DNA of 42,879 bases, from assembly GCA_023228765.1 (NCBI GenBank), contig JALOAM010000006.1, positions 1-42,879 of the forward strand, in the 5' to 3' direction. The position numbers and the translations under genes are program-made. This DNA comes from Dehalococcoidia bacterium. GTDB lineage: Bacteria > Chloroflexota > Dehalococcoidia > UBA2979. Numbering within the stretch: the first letter of the stretch is position 1; every line of letters starts with the position of its first letter. This document shows, piece by piece, positions 34,904 to 42,879 of this stretch. The notes beneath the pieces are model-generated. The model did not search any database. It was not told where the DNA came from and saw only the letters and a program-made list of their open reading frames with translations.

Positions 34904-36013
34904 TCAATAGCGGGGGAGTTCTGGCGGCTTGCGGTCGTCATCGGGGCCGATGATGCGGGCGGCGACGGCGGGGTCGCGATGCAGCGCATCGATGAGGGCA
35001 GCCGAACCGCCAATGCAGGTCCAGAGGTCGTCCCAGAGACCCGACACGAGCCACGAGCGGTCGGCGGGGAAGAACAGGTCGGGGAGGGCTCCCTCGTTGA
35101 GTCCGGCCCTCGTGTGGCCGGTCCGCCAAGTCAGAGCTTGCTCTGGCCCGGCCTGCACGAGCACGTAGTTCCAGTCGAAGTAGAGCGAGACCATCGGTGC
35201 ATCGTCGAACACGACGTCGTGCGCGCCGGTGTCGAGGTATCCGAGCCACCAGGGCTGGTCGGGCGTGTGTGCGACGAGGTGGTCCACCAGGGTCTGCTCA
35301 TGCACCATCGTCGGGACGGGAGGCTTGCCGGGCGGATAGCAGGTGGCGTACGCCTCGAAGACCGGGGGAATGGCGACGGTCACTGCAACGCCGTGCTTGA
35401 CGGTGCCCTCAGCGATCCAGGCGACCTCGTCGGGTCCGCCGATTCGCCAGCTGCGTCCGTCCTTCGTCCGCTCCATCCGCTCGTCGACCCGGCGCGGCTC
35501 GGCATGGGATCCCGAAGGTGGTTGCGCTGACCACTGTCCGACGTGCGCCGGTGCGTAGCTCCCCACCTCGGGATCGATCGTGACATTTGGGTTGCCCTCG
35601 CGGATGGCGGCGATGAAGCCGGCTTTGTCGGCGGGCGAGAGGAGGAAGAACCCGCCGCCGCGGCGGTCGATCTGGAGGCGGTCGAGGGACATCGCGGGAC
35701 TGGAGAGCAGGTTCCTCGACCGGCGGATGCGCACGACGTCGTTGAGCGGGGTGCGTGACCGGATCATCCCGAACCGCACGAGGAGCGTCTCGCCGTCGAC
35801 TTCGTAGTAGACCGGCCAGACGACGGCGACGTAGAGGAGCCCGACGCCGACGAGCATCACCCACGAGACGACCATCGCGGCGATGTCGTCACTCAGCAGC
35901 GACCCGACCGCTGCGGCGCCCGCGACCAGCGGCCCGCTCACGATGCATACGAGGACCCACCAGTCCACCTTCGTGGGGAACCGGCGTGTGCTTTGTCGCG
36001 GTGGGCTAGTCAT
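34904..36013 (-). CDS. Membrane protein with bacterial PH domain fused to an unknown C-terminal domain
   Basis: A protein of 369 residues. Two membrane segments (about 18-40 and 45-68) are followed by a bPH_4/DUF1200-like PH domain (69-140): YYEVDGETLLVRFGMIRSRT, NLLSSPAMSLDRLQI and GFFLLSPADKAGFIAAI. After a linker, residues about 175-369 form a Trp/Pro-rich domain I do not recognise (such as WWLGYLDTGAHDVVFDDAP, LFFPADRSWLVSGLWDDLW). Its ATG at 36013 lies inside the end of the Lhr gene, overlapping by eight bases, so it is probably translationally coupled. The domain pairing is unusual; it may be a membrane-surface adaptor. Confidence 0.75.
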   Translation of the reverse strand: MTSPPRQSTRRFPTKVDWWVLVCIVSGPLVAGAAAVGSLLSDDIAAMVVSWVMLVGVGLLYVAVVWPVYYEVDGETLLVRFGMIRSRTPLNDVVRIRRSRNLLSSPAMSLDRLQIDRRGGGFFLLSPADKAGFIAAIREGNPNVTIDPEVGSYAPAHVGQWSAQPPSGSHAEPRRVDERMERTKDGRSWRIGGPDEVAWIAEGTVKHGVAVTVAIPPVFEAYATCYPPGKPPVPTMVHEQTLVDHLVAHTPDQPWWLGYLDTGAHDVVFDDAPMVSLYFDWNYVLVQAGPEQALTWRTGHTRAGLNEGALPDLFFPADRSWLVSGLWDDLWTCIGGSAALIDALHRDPAVAARIIGPDDDRKPPELPRY

Positions 36014-39000
36014 CGCCGCCCACCATGACGGCCGTGGGAGCGGTCTCGGGGAGGCCGTCCACGAAGGTGACGGTGCGGCCTCGCTGGGCGGGGACGCGGT
36101 CACCGGGGAGGAGGGCGCCGGTGAGGTTCACGGGGTCGACCGCGCTGATGGTGATGCGCGTGCCGTCGTGGGGTTCGCGGCGGACCTCCCGCAGGAGGGT
36201 GACCGCCTCCGGGAGGGCGTACTGCTCCCCCGCGACGCCGATGACGAAGCGGCCGCCGCGGATGACGCCGCGCGCCTCCAGCCGGCGGAGCGCGCGCATC
36301 ACGTAGCGCCACGGCACCGTGTAGGACTCGCGGAGGGCGAGGTCGCGGAAGACGACCCCGTACCGAGCGAGGAGGGTGTGCGCGACGCCCTCGGCGACTT
36401 CGTCTTCGAACTCGTCGGCGAGCTTCGGATCGTGGTCGGGGGTGCGGACGAGCGACCAGCGGCCCGGCGGGCCGCCTCCGGCGAACATGCCACCTCGCAG
36501 GTAGTTGCCGCCGCCCCGAGGCGCGCGACGGCGGTGCCGGTCGCGGGAGCGGCTGCCGCCTGCAATCTCGCGGAGGCCCTGGAAGCCGTCTGATGCCACC
36601 CAGCCACCCGCGATCAGCTCGCGCAGGCCCTGCTCGATGTCGGTCACGAGCCGCCGAGTGCCGGTCACGATCTCGTCGAAGAACAGCGCGCCGCGCGTCT
36701 TGAGGAGCGCGGCGATCTCCCCGGCGGCGCCGGCTGTGGGGAGCGGCGAGTCGCCGCCGCCCCAGCCGTCCGAGGTGCCTCGCGTGGCCGCGAGGTGCAT
36801 TGCGAAGGTGGAGCGCGGCATCAGCGTCACGGGCGTGGCGCGCGTTGCCGCACTGCCCAGGCGTCCCTCGCCGGTATCGCCGCGCCGGCTGGCGGGAGTG
36901 GTGAGGCGCGCCCACGCGACCTCGCCGGCGAGGCAGAGCTCGTCGAGCCACGATGCGTGGTACTCGGCCATGCGCGCGCGGAGGAGGTCGGACTCCCACA
37001 CGCTGGCGGGCGCCTCGAACCCCGCCAGACGCTCGATCGCGGCGCGGAGGCCGCCGCGGCCCTCGAGGGCGGTGCGCGGGTCGAGGTGCTGCCAGCGGAG
37101 CAGGAAACGCATGTAGTCCTGCTTCGCGACGGGGTCGATCTCCTTGCGGAGGCGGTCGAGGGTGTAGCGGTGGATGCGCGCGAGCAGGCGGCGGTCGCAC
37201 CACTCGTCCGGGCCGTCCGAAGAGGCCGCGGCCTCCGGCGAGAACCGCCCGCGCAGCACGAAGCCCTGCGCCTCCAGCATCACGAGCCCGTGTTCCACGT
37301 CCGTCACGCCGAGGGCGACACGCTCCGCGAGGTCCTCGGCGGTGGTGACGCCGGCGATCTCCATGTGGCCACGGAGGAGGCGGATGCGAGCGGCCTCGCG
37401 ATGCTCGCAGGGGACCTGGGCGCGGGCCGGGACATCGACGGCGGGAATGGGAGCGCCCTCATAGAGGTACTTCACCGCCGCGATCTGCTCGACGGGGAAC
37501 CACACGCGAGAGTCGCCGGTCTCGACCGCGGCGGCGCGGCCGGCGGTGCGGAGCTCCTCGAACCAGTCGAGCCAGTCGCCGTCTGTCGAGGTCGCGACGG
37601 CGCGCTCGTCGATGGCGACGACGCCGAGGAGGATGTCGTGCACCTCCTCGGCCGAGCGCGGCTGGGGCCATGCCTCATCGGCCACGGCCGCGATGGCGTC
37701 CGCGTCCAGCGCGGCGAGGTCGCGCGCGTTCTCCGGGAGACCTCGCCGGAGCGTGATCGCGCGGGTGCGGCGTTCCTCGATCGGCGCGTCGTCCAGGTAG
37801 GTGTAGGGCTTGCCGGTGATGATCTCGTGCGCCATCGGCGAGGGCTCCACGGTGTCCTTCGCGTGGTAGCGGATCTCGCCGGCCTCGACGCGTTCGAGGA
37901 CGTGACGCAGGTTCTCGACATCCATCGCTTCGAAGAGGCAGTCGCGCATCGTCTGCTGCATCAGCGGGTGGTCGGGGAGCCTCAGCGGTTCCGTCATGTG
38001 CTCCTGGCAGCCCACCTGCTCCGGGAACACCGCCGCCATCAGGTCGTCCGCGCGCATCCGCTGCACGAACGGCGGCACCCACTTGCCCCCGCGCATCCGA
38101 GGTACGGCGAGCGCCCGCGTCGTGTTCCAGCGCCAGCGTGTCGGGAACATCGGGATGTAGAACACGGAGGAGTGGACGGACTCCTCGACGTTCGCGGGCT
38201 TCACCCACTCGTACGCCTCTTCGAGGGGCCACGAGTGCTGGGGGCCGGAGGAGAGGAGGATCGCGTCGTCGTTGGCGGCGGCCTGCAACTCGAAGTCGAA
38301 CGCGACGCAGAAGCGCTTCCGCAGCGCGAGGCCCCACGCGCGGTTGATACGCATCCCGAACGGGGCGTGCACCACCAGTTGCATCCCGCCGGAGTCGTCG
38401 AAGAACCGCTCGAAGACGACATCCGTGTCCGAGGGCACGACGCCAAGGCCGTCCCGCGTCGCGCGCAGGTAGTCCACCATCTGCTCCGCCGCGAGGCGCG
38501 AGACCGCGCACTCCTCGGCGAGCCAGGCGCAGACGGTGTCTCGCCCATCAGACGTAGTGGTCTCGTCCAACCGCGCCGCGATGTCACGTCGGAGCCGCCC
38601 GACTTCCTCGGAGAGTTCGAGGGTGCGGCCGGGGGCCTCGCCGAGCCAGAACGGGACGGTCGGCGGTGCGCCTCCGGCGTCGGTGACGTGCACCGTGTTC
38701 ACGCCGAGGCGGGAGATGCGCCAGGAGGTGGAGCCGAGCAGGAAGATGTCGCCCTGCTGGGACTCCATCGCGAAGTCCTCGTTCACCGTGCCGACGAAGA
38801 CGCCCTCCGGATCCGCGACCACGCGGTAGTCGCCGAGCTCCGGGATCGTGCCGCCGTTCTGGATCGCCGTGAGGCGCGCGGCGCGCCTCGGGCGGAGGAT
38901 GCCGTTGATGCGGTCGCGGTGCACGAGGGGCGCCGCGCGTCCCGCGCCCTCGCCGATGCCGGTCGCGAGCATCTCCACGATCTCGTCGAAGGACTCGCGT

Positions 39001-40358
39001 TCGAGGGCGGCGAACGGCGCGGCGCGCCGCACGAGCACGTACAGGTCGTCCTCGCGCCAGTCCTCGCACGCCACTTCCGCCACGATCTGCTGGGCGAGGA
39101 CGTCGAGGGGCGCGACGGGCTGGTAGATGCGGTCGAGTCGGCCGCCTCGGACGGCGCGCACGAGGGCGGCGCACTCGATCAGCTCGTCGCGGGTGGTGGG
39201 GAAGAGGCGGCCGTGCGGCCGCAGTCCGAGGGCGTGGCCGGAACGCCCGACGCGCTGGAGGAACGTGGCGATCCCCCTTGGCGTGCCGACCTGGCAGACG
39301 AGGTCGATGCTGCCGACGTCGATGCCGAGCTCTAGCGAGGCCGTGGCGACGAGTGCCTTCAGGTCGCCCGCCTTCAGCCGCTGCTCGACGCGCAGCCGGC
39401 GTTCCTTCGAGAGCGATCCGTGGTGACTCGCGACGGCGTCCTCGCCGAGACGTTCCGCGAGCTTGTGCGCGATCCGCTCGGACTGCGAGCGCGTGTTCAC
39501 GAACACCAGCGTGGTCTGGTGCTCCGTGATCAGCTCGGCGAGGCGGTCGTACGACTCGCCCATCTGCTCCTTCGGCGCGACCGCCTCGAGGTCACTTGGG
39601 GGCACCTCGATGTGAAGTTCGAGGTCGCGCTGGTGGCCCAGGTCGAGCACCTCGCAGCCGCGGTCTGAGCCGACCAGGAACCGCGCGATCTCTTCGATCG
39701 GGCGTTGCGTCGCGGAGAGGCCGACGCGCTGGGGCGCCTGCCCGCGCCCGCCCTCGGCGGTACGCACGACGTGGTCGAGCCGTTCGAGGGTGAGCGTGAG
39801 GTGGGAGCCCCGCCGGTCGCGGGCGAGCGCGTGGATCTCGTCTACGATCACCGTGCGCACGCTCTTGAGCGCGAGGCGGGCACGCTCCGAGGTGGCCATC
39901 AGGTACAGCGACTCCGGCGTGGTGATCAGGATGTGGGGTGGCTTTCGCACGATCGCCTGTCGCTCCGACTGCGGCGTGTCGCCGGAGCGCACCGCCGTCG
40001 TGATCGGTGCGAGCGTGATGCCGAGTTCCTCGGCGGTCGCGCGGATCTCCTCGAGCGGTGTCTCGAGGTTGCGCTCGATGTCGTTGCCGAGCGCCTTCAG
40101 CGGCGAGACGTAGACGATGCGGATTTCGTCCGGCAGCGCGGCATGCTCGGCCTCGCGCACCAGTGAGTCGATCCCCATGAGGAAGGCGGAGAGCGTCTTG
40201 CCGGAGCCCGTCGGCGCGGCCAGGAGGACGTCGCGTCCCTCGGCGATGGCGGGCCACCCTGCGGTCTGCGCGTCCGTGGGCGCGGCGAAGCGCCGCTCGA
40301 ACCAGAGTCGAACAGCGGGATGCAGACGGTCGAGGGCGAAGCTGGTCGAATCGATCAT
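36006..40358 (-). CDS. lhr: Large helicase-related protein Lhr (DEAD/DEAH superfamily 2)
   Basis: A protein of 1450 residues, the length of full Lhr proteins. N-terminal helicase core: DAQTAGWPAIAEGRDVLLAA (Q-motif region), Walker A APTGSGKT (48-55), DEIH at 173-176, followed by the winged-helix and domain 4 of the Lhr core. After about residue 850 comes the long C-terminal domain found in bacterial full-length Lhr, ending with the WRYVMRALRRLEARGVIRGG winged-helix region. Known Lhr proteins are 3'-5' translocases on single-stranded DNA that unwind RNA:DNA hybrids and are linked to DNA repair. I chose the ATG at 40358 because similarity starts right after it (ALDRLHPAVRLWFE). The C-terminus overlaps the PH-domain gene. 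Confidence 0.93.
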   Translation of the reverse strand: MIDSTSFALDRLHPAVRLWFERRFAAPTDAQTAGWPAIAEGRDVLLAAPTGSGKTLSAFLMGIDSLVREAEHAALPDEIRIVYVSPLKALGNDIERNLETPLEEIRATAEELGITLAPITTAVRSGDTPQSERQAIVRKPPHILITTPESLYLMATSERARLALKSVRTVIVDEIHALARDRRGSHLTLTLERLDHVVRTAEGGRGQAPQRVGLSATQRPIEEIARFLVGSDRGCEVLDLGHQRDLELHIEVPPSDLEAVAPKEQMGESYDRLAELITEHQTTLVFVNTRSQSERIAHKLAERLGEDAVASHHGSLSKERRLRVEQRLKAGDLKALVATASLELGIDVGSIDLVCQVGTPRGIATFLQRVGRSGHALGLRPHGRLFPTTRDELIECAALVRAVRGGRLDRIYQPVAPLDVLAQQIVAEVACEDWREDDLYVLVRRAAPFAALERESFDEIVEMLATGIGEGAGRAAPLVHRDRINGILRPRRAARLTAIQNGGTIPELGDYRVVADPEGVFVGTVNEDFAMESQQGDIFLLGSTSWRISRLGVNTVHVTDAGGAPPTVPFWLGEAPGRTLELSEEVGRLRRDIAARLDETTTSDGRDTVCAWLAEECAVSRLAAEQMVDYLRATRDGLGVVPSDTDVVFERFFDDSGGMQLVVHAPFGMRINRAWGLALRKRFCVAFDFELQAAANDDAILLSSGPQHSWPLEEAYEWVKPANVEESVHSSVFYIPMFPTRWRWNTTRALAVPRMRGGKWVPPFVQRMRADDLMAAVFPEQVGCQEHMTEPLRLPDHPLMQQTMRDCLFEAMDVENLRHVLERVEAGEIRYHAKDTVEPSPMAHEIITGKPYTYLDDAPIEERRTRAITLRRGLPENARDLAALDADAIAAVADEAWPQPRSAEEVHDILLGVVAIDERAVATSTDGDWLDWFEELRTAGRAAAVETGDSRVWFPVEQIAAVKYLYEGAPIPAVDVPARAQVPCEHREAARIRLLRGHMEIAGVTTAEDLAERVALGVTDVEHGLVMLEAQGFVLRGRFSPEAAASSDGPDEWCDRRLLARIHRYTLDRLRKEIDPVAKQDYMRFLLRWQHLDPRTALEGRGGLRAAIERLAGFEAPASVWESDLLRARMAEYHASWLDELCLAGEVAWARLTTPASRRGDTGEGRLGSAATRATPVTLMPRSTFAMHLAATRGTSDGWGGGDSPLPTAGAAGEIAALLKTRGALFFDEIVTGTRRLVTDIEQGLRELIAGGWVASDGFQGLREIAGGSRSRDRHRRRAPRGGGNYLRGGMFAGGGPPGRWSLVRTPDHDPKLADEFEDEVAEGVAHTLLARYGVVFRDLALRESYTVPWRYVMRALRRLEARGVIRGGRFVIGVAGEQYALPEAVTLLREVRREPHDGTRITISAVDPVNLTGALLPGDRVPAQRGRTVTFVDGLPETAPTAVMVGGDD

Positions 40359-40404
40359 CTCGGGGGCGAGCGCAGGGCTACGATGAAGGGGCCCCACCCG
40401 CGCC

Positions 40405-40425
40405 GCCCTCGCGATCCGCGAGGGC
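40405..40425. promoter_or_regulatory. Perfect inverted repeat between divergent lhr and PLA2-like genes
   Basis: Arms GCCCTCGCG and CGCGAGGGC, nine bases each, with a three-base ATC spacer. It ends 17 bases before the start codon of the plus-strand gene and 47 before that of lhr. It could be an operator or a 5'-UTR hairpin; I cannot tell which. Confidence 0.5.
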
Positions 40426-40441
40426 CAGGCGAGGACCCGCA

Positions 40442-40885
40442 ATGCGCCGCTCTTCCATTCTACCGCTGCTGCTGTGCGCCCTCGTGGTCTTCGGTGGCAC
40501 GGTCTTCGGTGGCACAGTGGTCACCGGCACCTCCACCGCGTCCGCTGCCGAGGGCGACCCCCGCGACTTCTGCTCGTACTCCCCGGACTACCCCTTCGGC
40601 TGGTCGTTCAACGAGGCGTGCGAGGGCCATGACACGTGCATCGTCGACCTGCCGGACGCCGCCTCGCTCCTCGAACGGCTCGCCTGCGACGACGGTTTCT
40701 TCGCCGACCTCCTCGACTCGTCGCACCTCGGCGTGGACCGCGTGTGCGAGGACAGCCCCGTCTGCTCCTTCCTCGCGAGGATGTACTACCGCGTCGTGCG
40801 ATACGTGACCCTGCTGACGTGGGGTGGCGAGGACGCCCTGCGCGACCTCCCCGGGATCGCCGCGCCGCTCCCCGGAGGAGGGTGA
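40442..40885 (+). CDS. Secreted phospholipase A2-like protein
   Basis: A protein of 147 residues with a signal peptide (1 to about 35, ending STASA-A). The signal contains a 15-base tandem duplication that encodes FGGTV twice. The mature protein has six cysteines (C44, C60, C66, C82, C102, C108). The motif FNEACEGHDTCI holds the PLA2-type active site C-x2-HD-x-C, with H63 and D64 as the catalytic dyad candidates, followed by LACDDGFFADLL and CSFLARMYYRVVRYV, as in prokaryotic PLA2-like proteins. It may cleave the sn-2 acyl chain of phospholipids outside the cell. The calcium-loop glycines are not clear, so activity is uncertain. The start ATG follows GCGAGGACCCGCA. Confidence 0.72.
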   Translation: MRRSSILPLLLCALVVFGGTVFGGTVVTGTSTASAAEGDPRDFCSYSPDYPFGWSFNEACEGHDTCIVDLPDAASLLERLACDDGFFADLLDSSHLGVDRVCEDSPVCSFLARMYYRVVRYVTLLTWGGEDALRDLPGIAAPLPGGG

Positions 40886-40946
40886 CTGCGCTCGGACGGA
40901 CGTGCTAGTAATCGGGCACGACGAGCGAGCCGTCCGGAGGTCCGTC

Positions 40947-41876
40947 ATGCCCCTCGACCCACTGGCCGTGAAGTTCCTCGAAGCGTCCGCCGCGATGCAG
41001 CCGCCGATCTGGCAGCTTCCCGCGCACGAGGCGCGCGCCCGTCGCGTCCTCCCGCCGCCCGGGCCGGAGGTCGGCGAGGTGATGGACATGGAGGCCGCCG
41101 GACCCGAGGGCCCGATCCCCGTCCGCATCTACTGGCCCCCGGCCTCCGAGGGCGGTGCCGATGACGCCCTCCCGGCGCTGGTCTGGTACCACGGCGGCGG
41201 CTGGACCATCGGCAGCATCGAGGGCGCCGACCCGACCGCTCGGCGGCTCTGCACGATGGCGAACTGCATCGTGATCTCGGTCGAGTACCGCCTGGCCCCG
41301 GAGGCTCCGTTCCCGGCCGCCGTGGATGACGCGTATGCGATCGCCGTCTGGGCCGCCCAGAACGCGCCGAGGATGAACATCGACCCCGCACGCATCGCCA
41401 TCGGTGGCGACTCCGCCGGCGGGAACCTCGCGGCGGTGGTGTGCCAGCTCCTCCGCGACCGCGGAGGCCCGACGCTCGCCCACCAGTTGCTCGTCTACCC
41501 CGTCACCGACGGCGCGTGCGACACGAAGTCGTACGAGGAGAACGCGCCATACGTCCTGACGCCTGACCTCATGGGGTGGTTCTACGACAACTACTGCTCG
41601 TCCGAGGTGGATCGCCTCCAGCCGCTGGTCTCGCCACTCCGCCACGCGAACCTCGGAGGCCTCCCGCCCGCCACCGTGATCACCGCCGAGTACGACCCCC
41701 TGCGCGACGAGGGCATGGCGTACGCGGACGCCCTCGCCACGGCCGGCGTTCCCGTCGAGGCGAAGTGCTACGAGGGCCAGATCCACACGTTCTTCGTGAA
41801 CGCCCACTACTTCCCGGCCGGCCTGGAGTCGGTAGAGTGGGCGGCCTCGCGCCTGCGCGAGGCATTCGGGACATAA
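40947..41876 (+). CDS. HSL-type alpha/beta-hydrolase (esterase/lipase)
   Basis: A protein of 309 residues of the hormone-sensitive-lipase family: oxyanion motif YHGGGW (HGGG at 82-85), nucleophile S156 in GGDSAGGN, acid D250 in AEYDPLRDEG and base H280 in GQIHTFF. SVEYRLAPEAPFPAAVDDAY is the hallmark of this group. It hydrolyses carboxylic esters. The frame is open upstream, but the ATG at 40947 with GGAGG nine bases before it gives the normal length. It follows the PLA2-like gene by 61 bases; a joint role in lipid hydrolysis is only a guess. Confidence 0.92.
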   Translation: MPLDPLAVKFLEASAAMQPPIWQLPAHEARARRVLPPPGPEVGEVMDMEAAGPEGPIPVRIYWPPASEGGADDALPALVWYHGGGWTIGSIEGADPTARRLCTMANCIVISVEYRLAPEAPFPAAVDDAYAIAVWAAQNAPRMNIDPARIAIGGDSAGGNLAAVVCQLLRDRGGPTLAHQLLVYPVTDGACDTKSYEENAPYVLTPDLMGWFYDNYCSSEVDRLQPLVSPLRHANLGGLPPATVITAEYDPLRDEGMAYADALATAGVPVEAKCYEGQIHTFFVNAHYFPAGLESVEWAASRLREAFGT

Positions 41877-41959
41877 TCGACGCCAGCCGACTTCGCGGGC
41901 GCTTGTCCTCGGACGGTGCGGTTGCGAGACTGGCGCCGGACTCTGGAAAGAGGCTGACC

Positions 41960-42178
41960 ATGCCGATCGACGCTATCGTCCTCGACATCTGGGAATCGAG
42001 CTGGCGCGTCCCGAACCTCGTGATGTTCCCGATCGGGTTCATCATCGTGGGCTGGGCGTTCGCCTCGGGCTTCCTCGCCTTCAGCGGATCGCAGTCCTCC
42101 GGCCAGCCGGAGATCAACTTCCCGAGGGAAGAGCCCATCGTCGTCGACGAGGGCGAGGACGCGACGCCGGAGCAGTAG
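41960..42178 (+). CDS. Small single-pass membrane protein, 72 residues
   Basis: The ATG is preceded by AAAGAGG. The protein has one hydrophobic segment (about residues 19-42: NLVMFPIGFIIVGWAFASGF) and an acidic C-terminal tail (PIVVDEGEDATPEQ). I do not recognise the family. The upstream frame extension overlaps the esterase gene and is not credible. It follows the esterase by 83 bases on the same strand and may be part of its transcript. Confidence 0.65.
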   Translation: MPIDAIVLDIWESSWRVPNLVMFPIGFIIVGWAFASGFLAFSGSQSSGQPEINFPREEPIVVDEGEDATPEQ

Positions 42179-42253
42179 CACTCCACCGGAGACGCCCTCG
42201 ACGGCGCGCCAGCCCTTAAGGCTCCCGACGCTCATCCTGCACGACTGAGGGAG

Positions 42254-42289
42254 GCCCCCCAACCCTCCCCCATACAGGAGGAGGGGGCT
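42254..42289. repeat. Dispersed inverted repeat, copy 10 (diverged)
   Basis: CCCCCCAACCCTCCCCCATA, then CAGGAGGAGGGGGCT. It keeps the CCAACCCTC core, but the hairpin stem is changed. Confidence 0.55.
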
Positions 42290-42360
42290 GAGCCTCGGCC
42301 CCTCGCCCCAACCACCGTTCGAGGTCATTCGTCCTCTCCGAATCCGACCCTCTGGATCCG

Positions 42361-42432
42361 GCCCCCTCTCCCGGTTTCGGGAGAGGGTTGGGGTGAGGGT
42401 CTCCTCCGCTCCCTCTTCACCCCAACCCTCAC
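42361..42432 (-). repeat. Dispersed inverted repeat, copy 11 (reverse orientation)
   Basis: GCCCCCTCTCCCGGTTTCGG, GAGAGGGTTGGGGTGAGGG, followed by a further TTCACCCCAACCCTCACG that can pair with the first flank. Copies 10 and 11 account for most of the 357-base gap before the last gene. Confidence 0.75.
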
Positions 42433-42535
42433 GTCCGCTAGAAAGTTGACCCGCGAACGCGTAGCATGGCGCGGCTTCGAGGCAATCCGCATCCGCTTGC
42501 GGCCGGGGAACGCCGGTACGCACGAGGGGGACGAC

Positions 42536-42879
42536 ATGGACTTTGCAGACAGCCCGGAACAGGCCGCCTTCCGCAAGGAAGTCGAGGCCTTCTTCGACGC
42601 GAACTTCCCCGAGGAGCTCGTCGCTGACCCGAACGTGGACCCTCGGACGGAGGGGCGACGTCGCGGCGAGGACGGCGGGGCGATGAAGAAGTGGCGCGCC
42701 GCCCTGGTGGAGAAGGGCTGGATCGCCCCCGCGTGGCCGAAGGAATACGGCGGAGCGGATCTCTCGCCGATGGAGCAGTTCATCCTGAACGAGACCGTCG
42801 CGAAGCGCGGCGCTCCCATGGTGCGCGTGCCGGACGTCGGCTCCACGATCATGGTCCACGGCAGCGAGGAGCAGAAGAA
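42536..42879 (+). CDS. Acyl-CoA dehydrogenase, N-terminal part (runs off window)
   Basis: The first 114 residues are visible; the frame is open at the window end. MDFADSPEQAAFRKEVEAFF, LVEKGWIAPAWPKEYGGADL and SPMEQFILNETVAKRGAPMV are typical of the helical N-terminal ACAD domain in long (about 400-residue) members. The linker with DPRTEGRRRGEDGG is slightly longer than usual. The catalytic residue lies beyond the window. The start ATG follows GAGGGGGACGAC. Confidence 0.88.
   Translation, partial: MDFADSPEQAAFRKEVEAFFDANFPEELVADPNVDPRTEGRRRGEDGGAMKKWRAALVEKGWIAPAWPKEYGGADLSPMEQFILNETVAKRGAPMVRVPDVGSTIMVHGSEEQK

Noticed and set aside
36795..39335. An 846-codon open frame on the plus strand
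   Set aside because: Antisense shadow of lhr; composition is typical of a GC-driven spurious frame.
42446..42470. TTGACC and TAGCAT as a promoter before the last acyl-CoA dehydrogenase
   Set aside because: The spacing is only 10 bases, too short for a sigma-70-type promoter.

Overview
The window is high-GC bacterial chromosome, densely packed with genes on both strands. It has no rRNA, no tRNA that I can see, no transposase and no phage genes. GTG and TTG starts are frequent. The gene content is acyl-CoA metabolism (two CaiB/BaiF CoA-transferases, two acyl-CoA dehydrogenases, a crotonase-fold protein, a fused acetyl-CoA carboxylase carboxyltransferase), F420/flavin-type oxidoreductases (a Ddn-like protein and an LLM-class enzyme), SnoaL/AHSA1/DinB small-molecule folds and lipoproteins with a lipobox. 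This suits a Chloroflexota (Dehalococcoidia-like) genome, with a high-GC actinobacterial lineage as the alternative. That placement is inference, because no phylogenetic marker gene is present.

Layout. 1-7000 (+): CoA-transferase (cut by the window edge), crotonase, DinB, PncC-like amidase, M1 aminopeptidase with HEAT repeats, alpha/beta hydrolase, HAD phosphatase. 7100-13160 (-): ABC-2 exporter pair, a LolA-like/DNRLRE lipoprotein with an unknown partner, two tiny proteins, a DEAD-box RNA helicase. 13400-16600 (+): DUF192 lipoprotein, dienelactone hydrolase, a small Cys-motif protein, a second CoA-transferase. 16639-20449 (-): a stand-alone GAF protein resembling the haem domain of DosS/DevS, then a permease and an ABC 'ATPase' whose catalytic motifs are nearly all replaced. 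20513-21524: a CRISPR array of 14 repeats and 13 spacers with no cas gene in the window, read on the minus strand toward the permease. 21698-24838 (-): Nudix, acyl-CoA dehydrogenase, and an ArsR/AHSA1/SnoaL operon with a palindromic operator over the ArsR start codon. 24964-27597 (+): APH-like/P-loop kinase fusion and an alpha/beta hydrolase. 27676-29071 (-): a beta-propeller lipoprotein split by a frameshift. 29151-31501 (+): Ddn-like protein and fused AccD/AccA. 31743-34102 (-): duplicated gene remnant, double SnoaL protein, LLM oxidoreductase. 34318-34689 (+): VOC protein. 34904-40358 (-): bPH-domain membrane protein overlapping a full-length Lhr helicase. 40442-42879 (+): secreted phospholipase A2-like protein, HSL-type esterase, small membrane protein, and the start of an acyl-CoA dehydrogenase.

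Eleven copies of a dispersed inverted repeat (core CCCTCTCCCG...CGGGAGAGGG, usually flanked by CCCTCACCCC) occupy most of the larger gaps. The points most worth a second look are the ABC subunit lacking catalytic residues beside an orphan CRISPR array, a spacer that encodes an HNH-endonuclease signature, and the DosS-like single GAF domain that keeps the haem-ligand His and the distal Tyr at the exact spacing.
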